Below are positions 8,420 to 16,979 of a stretch of 64,000 bases of DNA, in pieces. The notes below the pieces were generated by a model, which did not search any database, had not been told where the DNA came from, and saw only the letters and a program-made list of their open reading frames with translations. The number at the start of each line of letters is the position of its first letter. The stretch's first letter is position 1. A program made the position numbers and the translations under genes. Source of the stretch: Candidatus Micropelagos thuwalensis (GTDB taxonomy: Bacteria; Pseudomonadota; Alphaproteobacteria; RS24); contig NZ_AWXE01000004.1 of NCBI RefSeq assembly GCF_000469155.1, positions 186,001 through 250,000 of the forward strand, in the 5' to 3' direction.

Positions 8420-8878
8420 TTATTCCGTATTCGGCCCGTGAAACCTGACAATCGTATCCGCTTGCTCGGCTGAAAGTCCGGTACCTTCAACAATCTCTGC
8501 ACGTTTAGAACCGCGTTGCGCCATCGCGATTGCCTTACTGATTTGCTCCTGCTGCTGAAACGTATCCGCCATGCGGGTAAATTCGCTTTCAACATTTTTC
8601 ATCCGACGAGATAAATCGGCAAGATCTGTCGGGATTCTATGTAAATCGTTAATCTCTTGATTTTTTGTGACAAATTCTTGTTTCAAATCAGACAAAAGAG
8701 CAATCATGGCCTGAAGCTTCTCATTGGCTTGATCATTAATACGATACACATCATCAATATTCCTCCGCATAGTTCTTGATTGCTGCCAGAGAGCCAAAAT
8801 GGCAAAAACAAAGAAAAATAGTGCTGCAATCTGAAGCAGAAAGGCTATGCCGGTCGGTGATATGATAAAATCTGACAA
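8420..8878 (-). CDS. Membrane-anchored coiled-coil protein with DUF2802-type C-terminus
   Basis: One N-terminal membrane span (about residues 9-30) is followed by a long heptad-rich helix and a C-terminal segment (ISKAIAMAQRGSKRAEIVEG, then TGLSAEQADTIVRFHG). That segment resembles the DUF2802 domain found in flagellar and chemotaxis clusters of gammaproteobacteria. It is the last gene of the flgP-flgT-LysM-flgA-flgM-flgN-like operon. Function is unknown; the context suggests a late or accessory flagellar part. Confidence is good for the gene and moderate for the domain name. Confidence 0.7.
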   Translation of the reverse strand: MSDFIISPTGIAFLLQIAALFFFVFAILALWQQSRTMRRNIDDVYRINDQANEKLQAMIALLSDLKQEFVTKNQEINDLHRIPTDLADLSRRMKNVESEFTRMADTFQQQEQISKAIAMAQRGSKRAEIVEGTGLSAEQADTIVRFHGPNTE

Positions 8879-8904
8879 ATTACTTTAACCAAATCCCTAA
8901 AAGT

Positions 8905-9270
8905 CTAATCTTGACGCTGAACATCGAGTTTATCAACCCACTCGGCCATTTCCTTGCCCAAAGAATTCACCCAAGCCAGTCGAGATTGAGCCATAATCTC
9001 AATTTTTTCAAGTCGTATTAAATTATCTTTGAGCCGGGTGATTTGATCTTCCGTTAAATTTACTTCACCGCCGCTAATAGCAGCTATTTGTAGAGGAAGG
9101 TGTTCATCCAAAACTTTTCCAAGTTCCTTAATAGAATTTTCAATTTCAGAATGGTCTATCTGGGAGGTTTCAGAAGATGAGGGAGATGAATTTGAAACAG
9201 AGATAAGTATACCTTCGAGGCTACGCTCGAAAGCTGATAAAAAATCGTCAAAATGAATACGCGGGTTCAT
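8905..9270 (-). CDS. flgN: FlgN-like flagellar export chaperone
   Basis: This is a 121-residue, mostly helical protein with no signal peptide or membrane span. FlgN chaperones the hook-filament junction proteins FlgK and FlgL. The call rests mainly on position, 13 bp after flgM as in many flgA-flgM-flgN operons, and on the size and helical heptads in the C-terminal half (EDQITRLKDNLIRLEKIEIM). FlgN sequences are weakly conserved, so another small flagellar protein remains possible. Confidence 0.55.
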   Translation of the reverse strand: MNPRIHFDDFLSAFERSLEGILISVSNSSPSSSETSQIDHSEIENSIKELGKVLDEHLPLQIAAISGGEVNLTEDQITRLKDNLIRLEKIEIMAQSRLAWVNSLGKEMAEWVDKLDVQRQD

Positions 9271-9283
9271 AAGCTAGGTATAC

Positions 9284-9577
9284 CTAACTTTTTAACTCCA
9301 CGTAAGCATCTAATAATGCATCGGAAACACGATCTATATCGATAGGGTATTCACCCTTAGATATAGCAGTTTTAATCCGTTCGACAGCCTCAAAGTCAAC
9401 TGGAGGCTCTTTAGATAGGTTCGAAAGATCTGAAACCTTAACAGAAGCCTCTTGACCAGGGGAGGTTACACGTCCCGAAGCAGAAGTTTTCGCTTCTGTT
9501 TCTGTTGACGCTTTCTGAACCACGGATTTATTTTGTGGATCGATGCGACTGACCAAGTTTTTAACTGAATCAACCAT
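9284..9577 (-). CDS. flgM: Anti-sigma-28 factor FlgM
   Basis: FlgM binds FliA (sigma-28) and holds it inactive until the hook is finished and FlgM is exported. The 97-residue protein has the low-complexity, disordered first half and the C-terminal sigma-binding helices (DFEAVERIKTAISKGEYPID, then VSDALLDAYVEL) typical of FlgM. It sits just after flgA. The cognate sigma factor is encoded in the same window (16980-17696), so both halves of the checkpoint are local. Confidence 0.88.
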   Translation of the reverse strand: MVDSVKNLVSRIDPQNKSVVQKASTETEAKTSASGRVTSPGQEASVKVSDLSNLSKEPPVDFEAVERIKTAISKGEYPIDIDRVSDALLDAYVELKS

Positions 9578-9606
9578 TGTTAATCTCCTACACTAACACT
9601 AACGAC

Positions 9607-10371
9607 TTACATGAAGTTCATTTTAGCATTTATTTTGATTTTTTTTCTATTAATCACAAATCCTTCAATAACTGTGTCGCTATTGAGGTTTTTGACCTTA
9701 ATAATATCTCCAACGTGCCCGTTTTCCAGGGCAATTCCTACTGTTGTCACATTTATCCCGGATACCGTATTTTCAATATCAACCTGTTGTTCTGCCTGAA
9801 TCGTCCAATTTGGCACGAGATGGCGAGATAATAGCACTGTTCCCTCCCGTAAAGGTGTTTTGGTCTTTCTACCAAGAACATGTGACAGATCAAAATATCC
9901 ACCAAAACCACTATAATGCGGTAATACGACAGATTTAAGATTTTCTTCAGTCAGTAATTCACCCGCCGATACGCTGTGAGCGAGAACAATACGCGCAGCT
10001 TGGGCATCTTCATTCTCATTATTTAAATTGAGAGTCGTCGTAGAGCCCGTGACACGGGTACGGATATAAGCGGATCTCTCAACCGGATACGCGCAAGAAA
10101 CCCTAATTGTTTTAAAACTTTCATTTGTTGCTATTGTTTCAAGGTTATCAGCACAGGTAAAAAAGAACTTATCATCGCGCACCATTGGTGAGCCCTGAAT
10201 CTGATGTGTTTTCAGATATTCATTTACAGCTTCTTTGATTTCAACCCCAATCACATCACGGATAATCTCATCATCTTGAGCATTATTAAGCGCCCCCTGC
10301 CCCTCAGATGGGACAAAGAAAAGCGTAAGTCCGAAAACCAGATTAATTGCCGAAAAAGAAAATTTCATCAT
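9607..10371 (-). CDS. flgA: P-ring assembly chaperone FlgA
   Basis: FlgA is a periplasmic chaperone for P-ring (FlgI) assembly. An N-terminal signal peptide ends near residue 26. The C-terminal SAF/FlgA domain shows LGRKTKTPLREGTVLLSRHL and VPNWTIQAEQQVDI, then GDIIKVKNLNSDTVIEGFV, the classical C-terminal box. The length of 254 residues is normal. Its start overlaps the end of the LysM gene by 29 bp, so translation is coupled. Confidence 0.9.
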   Translation of the reverse strand: MMKFSFSAINLVFGLTLFFVPSEGQGALNNAQDDEIIRDVIGVEIKEAVNEYLKTHQIQGSPMVRDDKFFFTCADNLETIATNESFKTIRVSCAYPVERSAYIRTRVTGSTTTLNLNNENEDAQAARIVLAHSVSAGELLTEENLKSVVLPHYSGFGGYFDLSHVLGRKTKTPLREGTVLLSRHLVPNWTIQAEQQVDIENTVSGINVTTVGIALENGHVGDIIKVKNLNSDTVIEGFVINRKKIKINAKMNFM

Positions 10372-10816
10372 TTACCTTTCCAGACGAAATGCTAGTGGAT
10401 GAGGTTTTTTGCCCCAAAATCATCGATTGAATCTCATTTACAGAAGGCAAACGCAGTTTCCTTCCCGCAAACAGATAGTTTGGGTTTTGCCTAACAAAAG
10501 CTTTTGGGTTGGCTTTAACAATCGCAAGAGACAAAAACTCTCTGCTTAGTCCGCTATTTCGGTAATATTTGTTCATAATTTTAGACAAAGTCTCATCAGG
10601 CCGAACCAAATGTTCGACAGAATGATTATAATCCTGAACAAAGGCATTATCGCGGTCATTTCCCGAACTACCAATGCTTTGAACACCGTTATATTCAAGT
10701 ACAATTAAAGCCTCGGCAGCTGATTGAGCTGGCGTTAACACTAAAAAAACGCCTAAACTCAAGCTTAGAAGTGTTTTTAAAAATCTTTTAGATGGCCTGC
10801 TTACAATCATCTTCAT
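10343..10816 (-). CDS. Secreted LysM-like protein in the flgT-flgA operon
   Basis: This 157-residue protein has a signal peptide (about residues 1-34, cleavage near AQSAAEA). A LysM-like, FimV-type segment follows: VRPDETLSKIMNKYY, then AIVKANPKAFVRQNPNYLF and AGRKLRLPS. Such domains bind peptidoglycan in the periplasm. It overlaps flgT by an ATGA junction and flgA by 29 bp. Since FlgT and FlgP form periplasmic rings in Vibrio, a peptidoglycan anchor for those rings is a reasonable but unproven role. Confidence 0.7.
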   Translation of the reverse strand: MKMIVSRPSKRFLKTLLSLSLGVFLVLTPAQSAAEALIVLEYNGVQSIGSSGNDRDNAFVQDYNHSVEHLVRPDETLSKIMNKYYRNSGLSREFLSLAIVKANPKAFVRQNPNYLFAGRKLRLPSVNEIQSMILGQKTSSTSISSGKVNDEIFFFGN

Positions 10817-11943
10817 TGACCTAACTCCATAAAGCGAACCGTTTTTCCATCAAAATCCGCATTATTCTTACGTTTATCAAGTGTTTCTAAAAATACGCTG
10901 TTCATCTGCGCTTCAACAACCCGAAACACCGTCCATGAGGCATCATTTCCGGCAACCACAGCAAGGTGGTTTTTTAAGACACCCTTGGCAACACCAAAAT
11001 CGACACGCAACCGATTATCCTGATCAAGGGTAAGTTTTCCTGTAACTGGACGACAGGAAAACTCCTGACCGAAATTCATTACAAAATGTTTGAAATCCTC
11101 AGAAAACTGAGCCAACAGATTATCTCTGGACGGTGCTGTCAGCGTGTTCACCGTATCAAGATAAAACTCGAACCCCATTCGATGCGTCACCGGAAAGGTC
11201 TCCATTGCCACCATCACACCAAGATGGTCGTAAACATCAACATGCACAATAATATCGAGTTGTTTGCTTTTAGCTACATAACCCATATTATTTTTGCGCT
11301 GGCGAATCTCAATCCTTGGCGCAAGGGCAAAATCACCGGAGGCAACCGCGCTTGACGTCATAATAGTGTTATAATCCATCGCACTGCCGACACGTTGCGC
11401 CTTAACAGGATCATAAGTCATATACATTTGATTGACCGGCTCAAGATTTTCTGACTTGTCGATTGCATCGAAAAGAATACTGACCATTTTTTTTGCTATT
11501 CCGGCTGCCCATGAAGGCGCGTTGCGCGCCATATTAATTTGCGGGCTATAAACATGTAGACGGCTTTTCATGGAAGAACTGCAGGAGTCATCAATATGGC
11601 CTGTCACGGCACGAATTTTGACCTCAAAATGATGCTCGGTCTGTTTTTCTTCCAGTAAACTATAATCCAGAATACTGTCTCCGGGGCGAACCAAAACCTG
11701 TTCGGTTAAGTTAGTCATCTCGTCTATAAAGCTATAACCATCTACCCGGGCTTCCCCTTGAAGGGCGGCAAGATAGAGCGCATCTTCCAAAGCCATGCGC
11801 CGTAATTCATCAGACGTGTATTGATCAGACAAAGCGGCACGACCGGTTACCTCAACAATATTCACACCAGCTTGCGCCGGCCCAAAAAAGGAGGAAAGAG
11901 ACAAGACAAAAATAAAGACACATACTTTCAATATGTTACGCAT
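10813..11943 (-). CDS. flgT: Flagellar H-ring protein FlgT
   Basis: FlgT is the periplasmic H-ring protein described in sodium-driven polar flagella of Vibrio; it stabilises the basal body and helps stator recruitment. This 376-residue product has a signal peptide (about 1-25), then VEVTGRAALSDQYTSDELRR and MALEDALYLAALQGEARVDG, the FlgT N-terminal pattern. A middle domain with RIEIRQRKNNMGYV and a C-terminal beta domain follow. Two cysteines (DDSCSSS and FSCRPV) could form a disulphide. It lies between flgP and the LysM gene. I am fairly sure of the family, but alphaproteobacterial FlgT is less documented. Confidence 0.78.
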   Translation of the reverse strand: MRNILKVCVFIFVLSLSSFFGPAQAGVNIVEVTGRAALSDQYTSDELRRMALEDALYLAALQGEARVDGYSFIDEMTNLTEQVLVRPGDSILDYSLLEEKQTEHHFEVKIRAVTGHIDDSCSSSMKSRLHVYSPQINMARNAPSWAAGIAKKMVSILFDAIDKSENLEPVNQMYMTYDPVKAQRVGSAMDYNTIMTSSAVASGDFALAPRIEIRQRKNNMGYVAKSKQLDIIVHVDVYDHLGVMVAMETFPVTHRMGFEFYLDTVNTLTAPSRDNLLAQFSEDFKHFVMNFGQEFSCRPVTGKLTLDQDNRLRVDFGVAKGVLKNHLAVVAGNDASWTVFRVVEAQMNSVFLETLDKRKNNADFDGKTVRFMELGQ

Positions 11944-11984
11944 TACCTCTCGCCCTTCCTAATTTATTAAAGTTTCTGATATAC

Positions 11985-12497
11985 TCAGGTATATCTGTCT
12001 GCAGCCTGGATTAAGCGGGCAATCACATCTCTATCTATTTCAAGAACAATCTCATAAGTATCCGACCCTGTCGGGTTAATACGAACTGTTCGGGCACCGC
12101 GAATAATGCCGGTCACAACACCTCTAAATGTGTCGTTCTGTACCATTAGATCCACAACGGTGGTGTTACTGTCAACTTGCAAACCGTGGATTTGTTCGGC
12201 CAACTCGCGGATGGCTGCCATTCGGGCGGCGCGAATAGCCATAAGACGGCGCTGGGCATCGGATTTACCGGGCTGTGTTGAAACAACCGCATATCCAACC
12301 GCTGTCAGCGTCGGAATGGTTTGGACGTTACCGCCGGAAACCATAGAATAAGATTTAAGCTCCTGCTGAAAAGCCGGGTTATCATCTGGGCTAATAGCAT
12401 TTGAGCTGGTATCAACCACCTGAAGCTCATATCCGCAGGCTGCAACTAGGCAGGAAACGGCGATTGCCGTAAAAAACTTTGTAAAACGTCGTGTCAT
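11985..12497 (-). CDS. flgP: Flagellar lipoprotein FlgP (LPP20 family)
   Basis: FlgP is an outer-membrane lipoprotein that forms part of the outer rings around the L-ring in Vibrio and Campylobacter. The 170-residue product has a signal peptide with lipobox LVAAC (Cys about residue 21). Its LPP20-like domain includes GYAVVSTQPGKSDAQRRLMA, then IRAARMAAIRELAEQIHG and the C-terminal ARTVRINPTGSDTYEIVLEI. It is first in the leftward operon that continues with flgT, and a sigma-54 type promoter lies 39 bp upstream. Confidence 0.8.
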   Translation of the reverse strand: MTRRFTKFFTAIAVSCLVAACGYELQVVDTSSNAISPDDNPAFQQELKSYSMVSGGNVQTIPTLTAVGYAVVSTQPGKSDAQRRLMAIRAARMAAIRELAEQIHGLQVDSNTTVVDLMVQNDTFRGVVTGIIRGARTVRINPTGSDTYEIVLEIDRDVIARLIQAADRYT

Positions 12498-12535
12498 AAT
12501 ACGTACTCCGTGACAAAAATGACTGCTGAAGCAGA

Positions 12536-12552
12536 TGCATCTTTCATGCCAA
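12536..12552 (-). promoter_or_regulatory. Sigma-54-like promoter of the flgP-flgT-flgA-flgM operon
   Basis: The minus strand reads TTGGCATGAAAGATGCA. The -24 element is good, and the -12 element has the essential GC with ATGCA in place of TTGCA. It sits 39 bp before the flgP start and 99 bp from the diverging flhA promoter; the DNA between could bind a shared enhancer-binding activator. Confidence 0.6.
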
Positions 12553-12651
12553 GGCTATCCGATGCCCATACAAATTATAAATTCACCTGATTTTAGGTCT
12601 TCTCAGGGCTTAAGGAGCAACCTCTTCTGAAATTTTATGTGTATACACGAA

Positions 12652-12668
12652 TTGGCATGCATTTTGCC
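12652..12668 (+). promoter_or_regulatory. Sigma-54 promoter of flhA-flhF-flhG-fliA
   Basis: The plus strand reads TTGGCATGCATTTTGCC, a good -24/-12 match with correct spacing. It lies about 150 bp before the chosen flhA start. A 10-bp palindrome GTGTATACAC stands just upstream (12640-12649). This promoter would place the export gate, FlhF/FlhG and FliA under sigma-54 control. Confidence 0.7.
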
Positions 12669-12816
12669 TTAATCCCTTGTGCATAGGCGCGGAAAAGTTG
12701 AATTTTAGTCCAAAAAACCATCTTTTCCGCAGTTTATGCAAGTTAAAGACCAAATGGGCAGTTCTTGTGAGACTGTCGGGTTTTTGACTAAAAATGGGAT
12801 TAGAAAGGGAAATGTC

Positions 12817-14931
12817 ATGGAAATGACGCTCAATTTTTTGAGAAACCAGAATTCAAAGATGATGCTGACCAGCCTTGTCATGCCAATCGGTATTTTGGCG
12901 CTTATTACTATGATGGTTCTGCCTGTTCCTGTTTTTATGCTCGATATTTTCTTTGTCGGCAATATTCTGGTTTCATTACTGATTTTGATGGTTGCTATCA
13001 ATACTTATAGACCTCTTGATTTTTCGAGTTTCCCCTCCCTCTTGCTTATTGCCACTATTTTGCGCCTTGGTCTTAATGTTGCGTCAACACGCGTTGTTTT
13101 GAACGAAGGCCATACAGGTACAGATGCTGCCGGGCGTGTCATTGAAGCATTTGGTCAATTTGTTATTTCTGGCAATTATGCTGTCGGTATTTTCGTCTTT
13201 ATCATCTTGGTAATTATCAATCTTGTTGTCATCACGCGCGGTGCAGGCCGTGTTTCAGAAGTTTCCGCCAGATTTACACTAGATGCAATGCCCGGCAAAC
13301 AAATGGCGATTGATGCGGATTTAAATGCTGGTGTGCTGTCAAATGAAGAAGCCAAACTCCGCCGCGAAGAAATTGCCAGTGAAGCTGACTTTTACGGGGC
13401 CATGGATGGTGCTTCTAAATTTGTAAAGGGAGACGCAGTCGCAGGCATTCTTATTTTGGCGATTAATATTATCGGTGGCTTGACTATTGGTATGGCCCAA
13501 CATAATCTTGGCATTGAAGAAGCCGCCAGCAATTACATTCTCTTATCCATCGGCGACGGGCTGGTTGCACAGATACCTTCCCTGCTGTTGGCAATTTCTA
13601 CCGCGATTATTGTGACCCGTGTCTCAACGACCCAGGACATGGCAAAACATATAGGCAATCAAATCAGCATTTCGCGCGCATGGATACCTGTTGCCGGGGT
13701 TCTGATGCTTATCGGCTTTGTGCCGGGCATGCCGAATTTCTTATTTCTCGGTGCTGCTTTACTGGCTGGTGCCGCAGGGTTTTTCATATTCCGCCGGGAA
13801 CAAAATGAACCGACACAAGAGTCCATTGCTGAAGCCGAGGCAGAAGCAGAAGCTCTTGCAGAAAAGAAACCTGACCAAATTGAACTAGATGATGTTACGG
13901 ATAATTCAGCCGTTTCCGTCCAACTGGGTTATGGGCTTGTCGAAATGGTAGATGATGAGGCTGGCGGACCATTGATAAACCGCATCACAAGCATCAGGAA
14001 ACAGGTATCTCGCACACTTGGATTTGTTGTGCCGCCCGTGCGTATTCGCGATGATCTGACACTCGACGCCAATCAATATCGTATTCGCATAGGGCATACG
14101 ATTGTTGGCGACGATAAGGTCTATCCTGATCGTCTTCTGGCTATTCCAGGAGAGAACTCAAAAATTAAGTTGGAAGGCATTGACGCGAAAGACCCAACTT
14201 TTGGAATGGATGCCATATGGATTAAAGCTACCGACAAAACCAAAGCTGAGAGTGACAGCTATGTTGTTGTCGCCCCAGAGTCCGTCTTGGCCACTCATTT
14301 AAATAAATTGCTGAATAAATTTGCCGGAGACCTAATCGGACAAGACGATGTTCAAATGCTTCTCGATAATCTTGCAAATTCGTCACCTAATCTCGTGCAA
14401 TCCGCAGTTCCAAAACTGGTGCCATTGCACCACCTAACTGGAATCTTACGCGAATTACTGACAGAAAATGTGCCGATAAGTGATCTCAAGCGGATACTTG
14501 AGGAGCTTGCCAATTTGTCTGACAAAAATCTCAGTATCACAGACTCTGCAGAAATTTTACGCCCAGCATTAAGCGGCCTGCTTATTCAACAAGTCGCGCC
14601 GTTAAATTCGACTTTACCAGTGATTACGCTTGATGCAGAACTAGAACAAATGTTGATTACAACTTATCGCCAGCAAAATGAAAGCGATTTGATTATTGAT
14701 ACAGGCCTCGCCCAGCAAATCCTTGGCGAAATTAATACAGTAAATGAGAAGCTGTCTTCCGAGGGACGTCAGCCCGTCATTGTTGTTTCACCTTTCATCC
14801 GTCGTGCCTTCTCAAAACTGGTTCGGCAAAATGTTGAAGATGTTCATGTGCTGTCCTTCAAAGAATTACCGGATAGCCGCAAAATTGAAGTGGTTGCCTC
14901 AATTGGCAACGCCAACCAAGAAACTGAATAG
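12817..14931 (+). CDS. flhA: Flagellar export gate protein FlhA
   Basis: FlhA is the large inner-membrane subunit of the flagellar type III export gate; it binds chaperone-substrate complexes with its cytoplasmic domain. The N-terminal half has about eight membrane spans and the FHIPEP-type signature (RVSEVSARFTLDAMPGKQMA, then IDADLNAG, EEAKLRREEIASEADFYGAM, DGASKFVKGDA). The C-terminal half is the soluble substrate-docking domain. I choose ATG 12817 (MEMTLNFLR) because GAAAGGGA stands six bases ahead; an in-frame ATG at 12736 would add 27 unlikely residues. It is the first gene of the flhA-flhF-flhG-fliA operon. Confidence 0.95.
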   Translation: MEMTLNFLRNQNSKMMLTSLVMPIGILALITMMVLPVPVFMLDIFFVGNILVSLLILMVAINTYRPLDFSSFPSLLLIATILRLGLNVASTRVVLNEGHTGTDAAGRVIEAFGQFVISGNYAVGIFVFIILVIINLVVITRGAGRVSEVSARFTLDAMPGKQMAIDADLNAGVLSNEEAKLRREEIASEADFYGAMDGASKFVKGDAVAGILILAINIIGGLTIGMAQHNLGIEEAASNYILLSIGDGLVAQIPSLLLAISTAIIVTRVSTTQDMAKHIGNQISISRAWIPVAGVLMLIGFVPGMPNFLFLGAALLAGAAGFFIFRREQNEPTQESIAEAEAEAEALAEKKPDQIELDDVTDNSAVSVQLGYGLVEMVDDEAGGPLINRITSIRKQVSRTLGFVVPPVRIRDDLTLDANQYRIRIGHTIVGDDKVYPDRLLAIPGENSKIKLEGIDAKDPTFGMDAIWIKATDKTKAESDSYVVVAPESVLATHLNKLLNKFAGDLIGQDDVQMLLDNLANSSPNLVQSAVPKLVPLHHLTGILRELLTENVPISDLKRILEELANLSDKNLSITDSAEILRPALSGLLIQQVAPLNSTLPVITLDAELEQMLITTYRQQNESDLIIDTGLAQQILGEINTVNEKLSSEGRQPVIVVSPFIRRAFSKLVRQNVEDVHVLSFKELPDSRKIEVVASIGNANQETE

Positions 14932-14943
14932 AGGAGTTAAATC

Positions 14944-16152
14944 ATGCCGACTTTAACCGTTAGTGCCGACGATTCGGCGACAGCAATGGAAGAGATTGTC
15001 CAAAAGTTGGGTGAGAATTCTTACATTCTGTCTACAGAAAAAACCGGTGGGAAAATTCACATTAAAGCCACGAATGACATTAAACCTGAAATTGGTCGTC
15101 CGGCACTGAAGCGTAAAAAGGCTTTTCAAGATGCCATGACACGTGCCGACAGTAATCTGGCTCCCGTTAATGGAACTCAGAACGATATGGTTCTAGAGCC
15201 AAATATTGTAGCCATGTCTGGTGATGCGGTGACAAAAAACATCACATCAAAAGCCGCACAGCAGAGAAGTAGCGAGAAAAATGGTAATGGCGATTACTCT
15301 CCCCGCATTGGCGAGCTGGAGAAGCTTGAAACCAGATTGAACAAAATCACACATATGCTGGATGGCATGATACTGACACGCCGAGAGGAGGCTGAGCTTG
15401 GCATCGGCAGAAATTCGTATATTGCCATGCAACAAGCTGGATTTTCATCAGAACTTGTCTCATCCCTTCGCGATACATTGAACGCACGCGACGAGAAACT
15501 TGGTTGCAAATCATTCCTTCGCGCTCTATCGGAAAGACTGATTGTCACCGATCCTGTAAGCCTCATGGAACAAAAACATATTTTTGTCGTCGGCCCCGCC
15601 GGAAGCGGAAAATCATCCCTCACCGCTAAATTGGCTGTAAAACGCCGTGAAATGAGCATGGATGCAACTGTACGCCTGATTGAAATTGATCAACCCGGCG
15701 TCACCCCTTGTGACGGCCTGAAATATCACGGGCGTCTTCTCAATATGCAAATTAATAAAACAACACCGGAAAGCGCTCCCGAGGAGTATATCGACAGCAC
15801 CGCCCCGACAATCACAGATATCTGCATTAATCCTCATGAGACTCCTGCGGTGCTTGACACGTTAGAAAAGAAACTCGGCTCTGAAAACATGACAGTTTTA
15901 ATTGCCCTACCCGGTGGCGCAAGTGCGCGTCTTATCAGACAACAATGCGCGCTTTATCAATCTTTCAATCCCGTTATTGCACTCACACGTCTTGATGAAT
16001 GTGAAACGGGTCCGGAGGAGTTTTCTGTTTTAGCTGAAATGGGCATGAAGATTGGCGTCTTCACAGGCACACGCGGCTTGGTCGACTCAATAATATTTGC
16101 AAGTATGCCCGCATTGGCGCAATACTTGGAAGATTATTGTTCTGAAGAGTAA
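14944..16152 (+). CDS. flhF: FlhF-type SRP-like GTPase with altered switch motifs
   Basis: FlhF is an SRP-family GTPase that sets the position and number of polar flagella. The N-terminal B domain, a linker and a helical segment precede the G domain. The P-loop GPAGSGKSSLTAKLA (from about residue 217) is intact, and TRLDE in the C-terminal part fits the TKLD motif. The G3 motif, normally DTAGR, is replaced by ALPGGA (about residues 321-326), losing the aspartate. The second SRP motif (DTYRIGA) reads DQPGVTP. GTP turnover may therefore be weak or absent. At 402 residues it is near normal length and starts 12 bp after flhA. Confidence 0.88.
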   Translation: MPTLTVSADDSATAMEEIVQKLGENSYILSTEKTGGKIHIKATNDIKPEIGRPALKRKKAFQDAMTRADSNLAPVNGTQNDMVLEPNIVAMSGDAVTKNITSKAAQQRSSEKNGNGDYSPRIGELEKLETRLNKITHMLDGMILTRREEAELGIGRNSYIAMQQAGFSSELVSSLRDTLNARDEKLGCKSFLRALSERLIVTDPVSLMEQKHIFVVGPAGSGKSSLTAKLAVKRREMSMDATVRLIEIDQPGVTPCDGLKYHGRLLNMQINKTTPESAPEEYIDSTAPTITDICINPHETPAVLDTLEKKLGSENMTVLIALPGGASARLIRQQCALYQSFNPVIALTRLDECETGPEEFSVLAEMGMKIGVFTGTRGLVDSIIFASMPALAQYLEDYCSEE

Positions 16153-16185
16153 ACAGAGTAACTAAATAGTAAGTGAAGAGTTTTC

Positions 16186-16965
16186 ATGGCATATTCTGTA
16201 GCAGTAACAAGTGGCAAAGGAGGTGTTGGCAAAACCAGTATCGCCATTAACCTCGGCATGACCCTTTCTCGAGAGGGTCAGCGTGTTTGCTTACTCGACA
16301 CGGATTTTGGTCTAGCAAACGCCCATATCCTGCTGGGCGTGAATCCACAAAAAACAATCAGCGATTTATTAAATAATCGCGCCACCATGTCTGAATTGCC
16401 GTGCAATGGCCCCGCAGGATTAAAGCTGGTCGCCGGTGGGTCTGGTCTGACAGATTTGTTGAAGATTGACGAAAATATCCGTAATCAAATCATCCGTTCC
16501 ACTGATGCGTTGTGTGATAATCTAGATGTGTTGATTGTTGATGTGCCTGCCGGCGCGACTGACAGCGCAATTGATATTATCGCTGCCGCTGACAGAGTGC
16601 TGGTCGTCCTAGTCGGGGAACCGACAAGTTTCACTGATGCCTATACGCTTATCAAAGCTTGTTCACTGGAAAAAAACACATATCATTTCTCAGTCGTCGT
16701 AAACATGGCCAATAACGCCAACCATGCGAAAGATACCTTTGACCGCTTTAAAAATATTACAGATCGGTTTTTGGATATTGACCTGAGGTTCGCCGGGTAT
16801 TTGCCCTTATCCAGCGCATTGAGGGACTCGATTGTTAAACGTCGTCCAATTATGTCCGACAATGGAAAAACGGCAGAGACACAATCGTTTAAGAAGTTGG
16901 CGCTTACTATCTCCCAGACACCCAAAAACGAAACGCCCGGATTACGTTTCCTAGGTTTGAAGTAA
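16186..16965 (+). CDS. flhG: FlhG/FleN-type MinD-like ATPase
   Basis: FlhG (FleN, YlxH) is a MinD-family ATPase that limits flagellar number and pairs with FlhF. The deviant Walker A motif SGKGGVGKTSIAINLG starts at residue 9. DTDFGLANAHILLG (switch I) and LIVDVPAGATDSAID (switch II) follow. It starts almost directly with the Walker A strand, so the N-terminal activator segment with the DQAxxLR motif, which stimulates FlhF in other bacteria, is missing. The 259-residue length matches the core fold. It lies between flhF and fliA. Confidence 0.92.
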   Translation: MAYSVAVTSGKGGVGKTSIAINLGMTLSREGQRVCLLDTDFGLANAHILLGVNPQKTISDLLNNRATMSELPCNGPAGLKLVAGGSGLTDLLKIDENIRNQIIRSTDALCDNLDVLIVDVPAGATDSAIDIIAAADRVLVVLVGEPTSFTDAYTLIKACSLEKNTYHFSVVVNMANNANHAKDTFDRFKNITDRFLDIDLRFAGYLPLSSALRDSIVKRRPIMSDNGKTAETQSFKKLALTISQTPKNETPGLRFLGLK

Positions 16966-16979
16966 ATAAATGGATTTCT

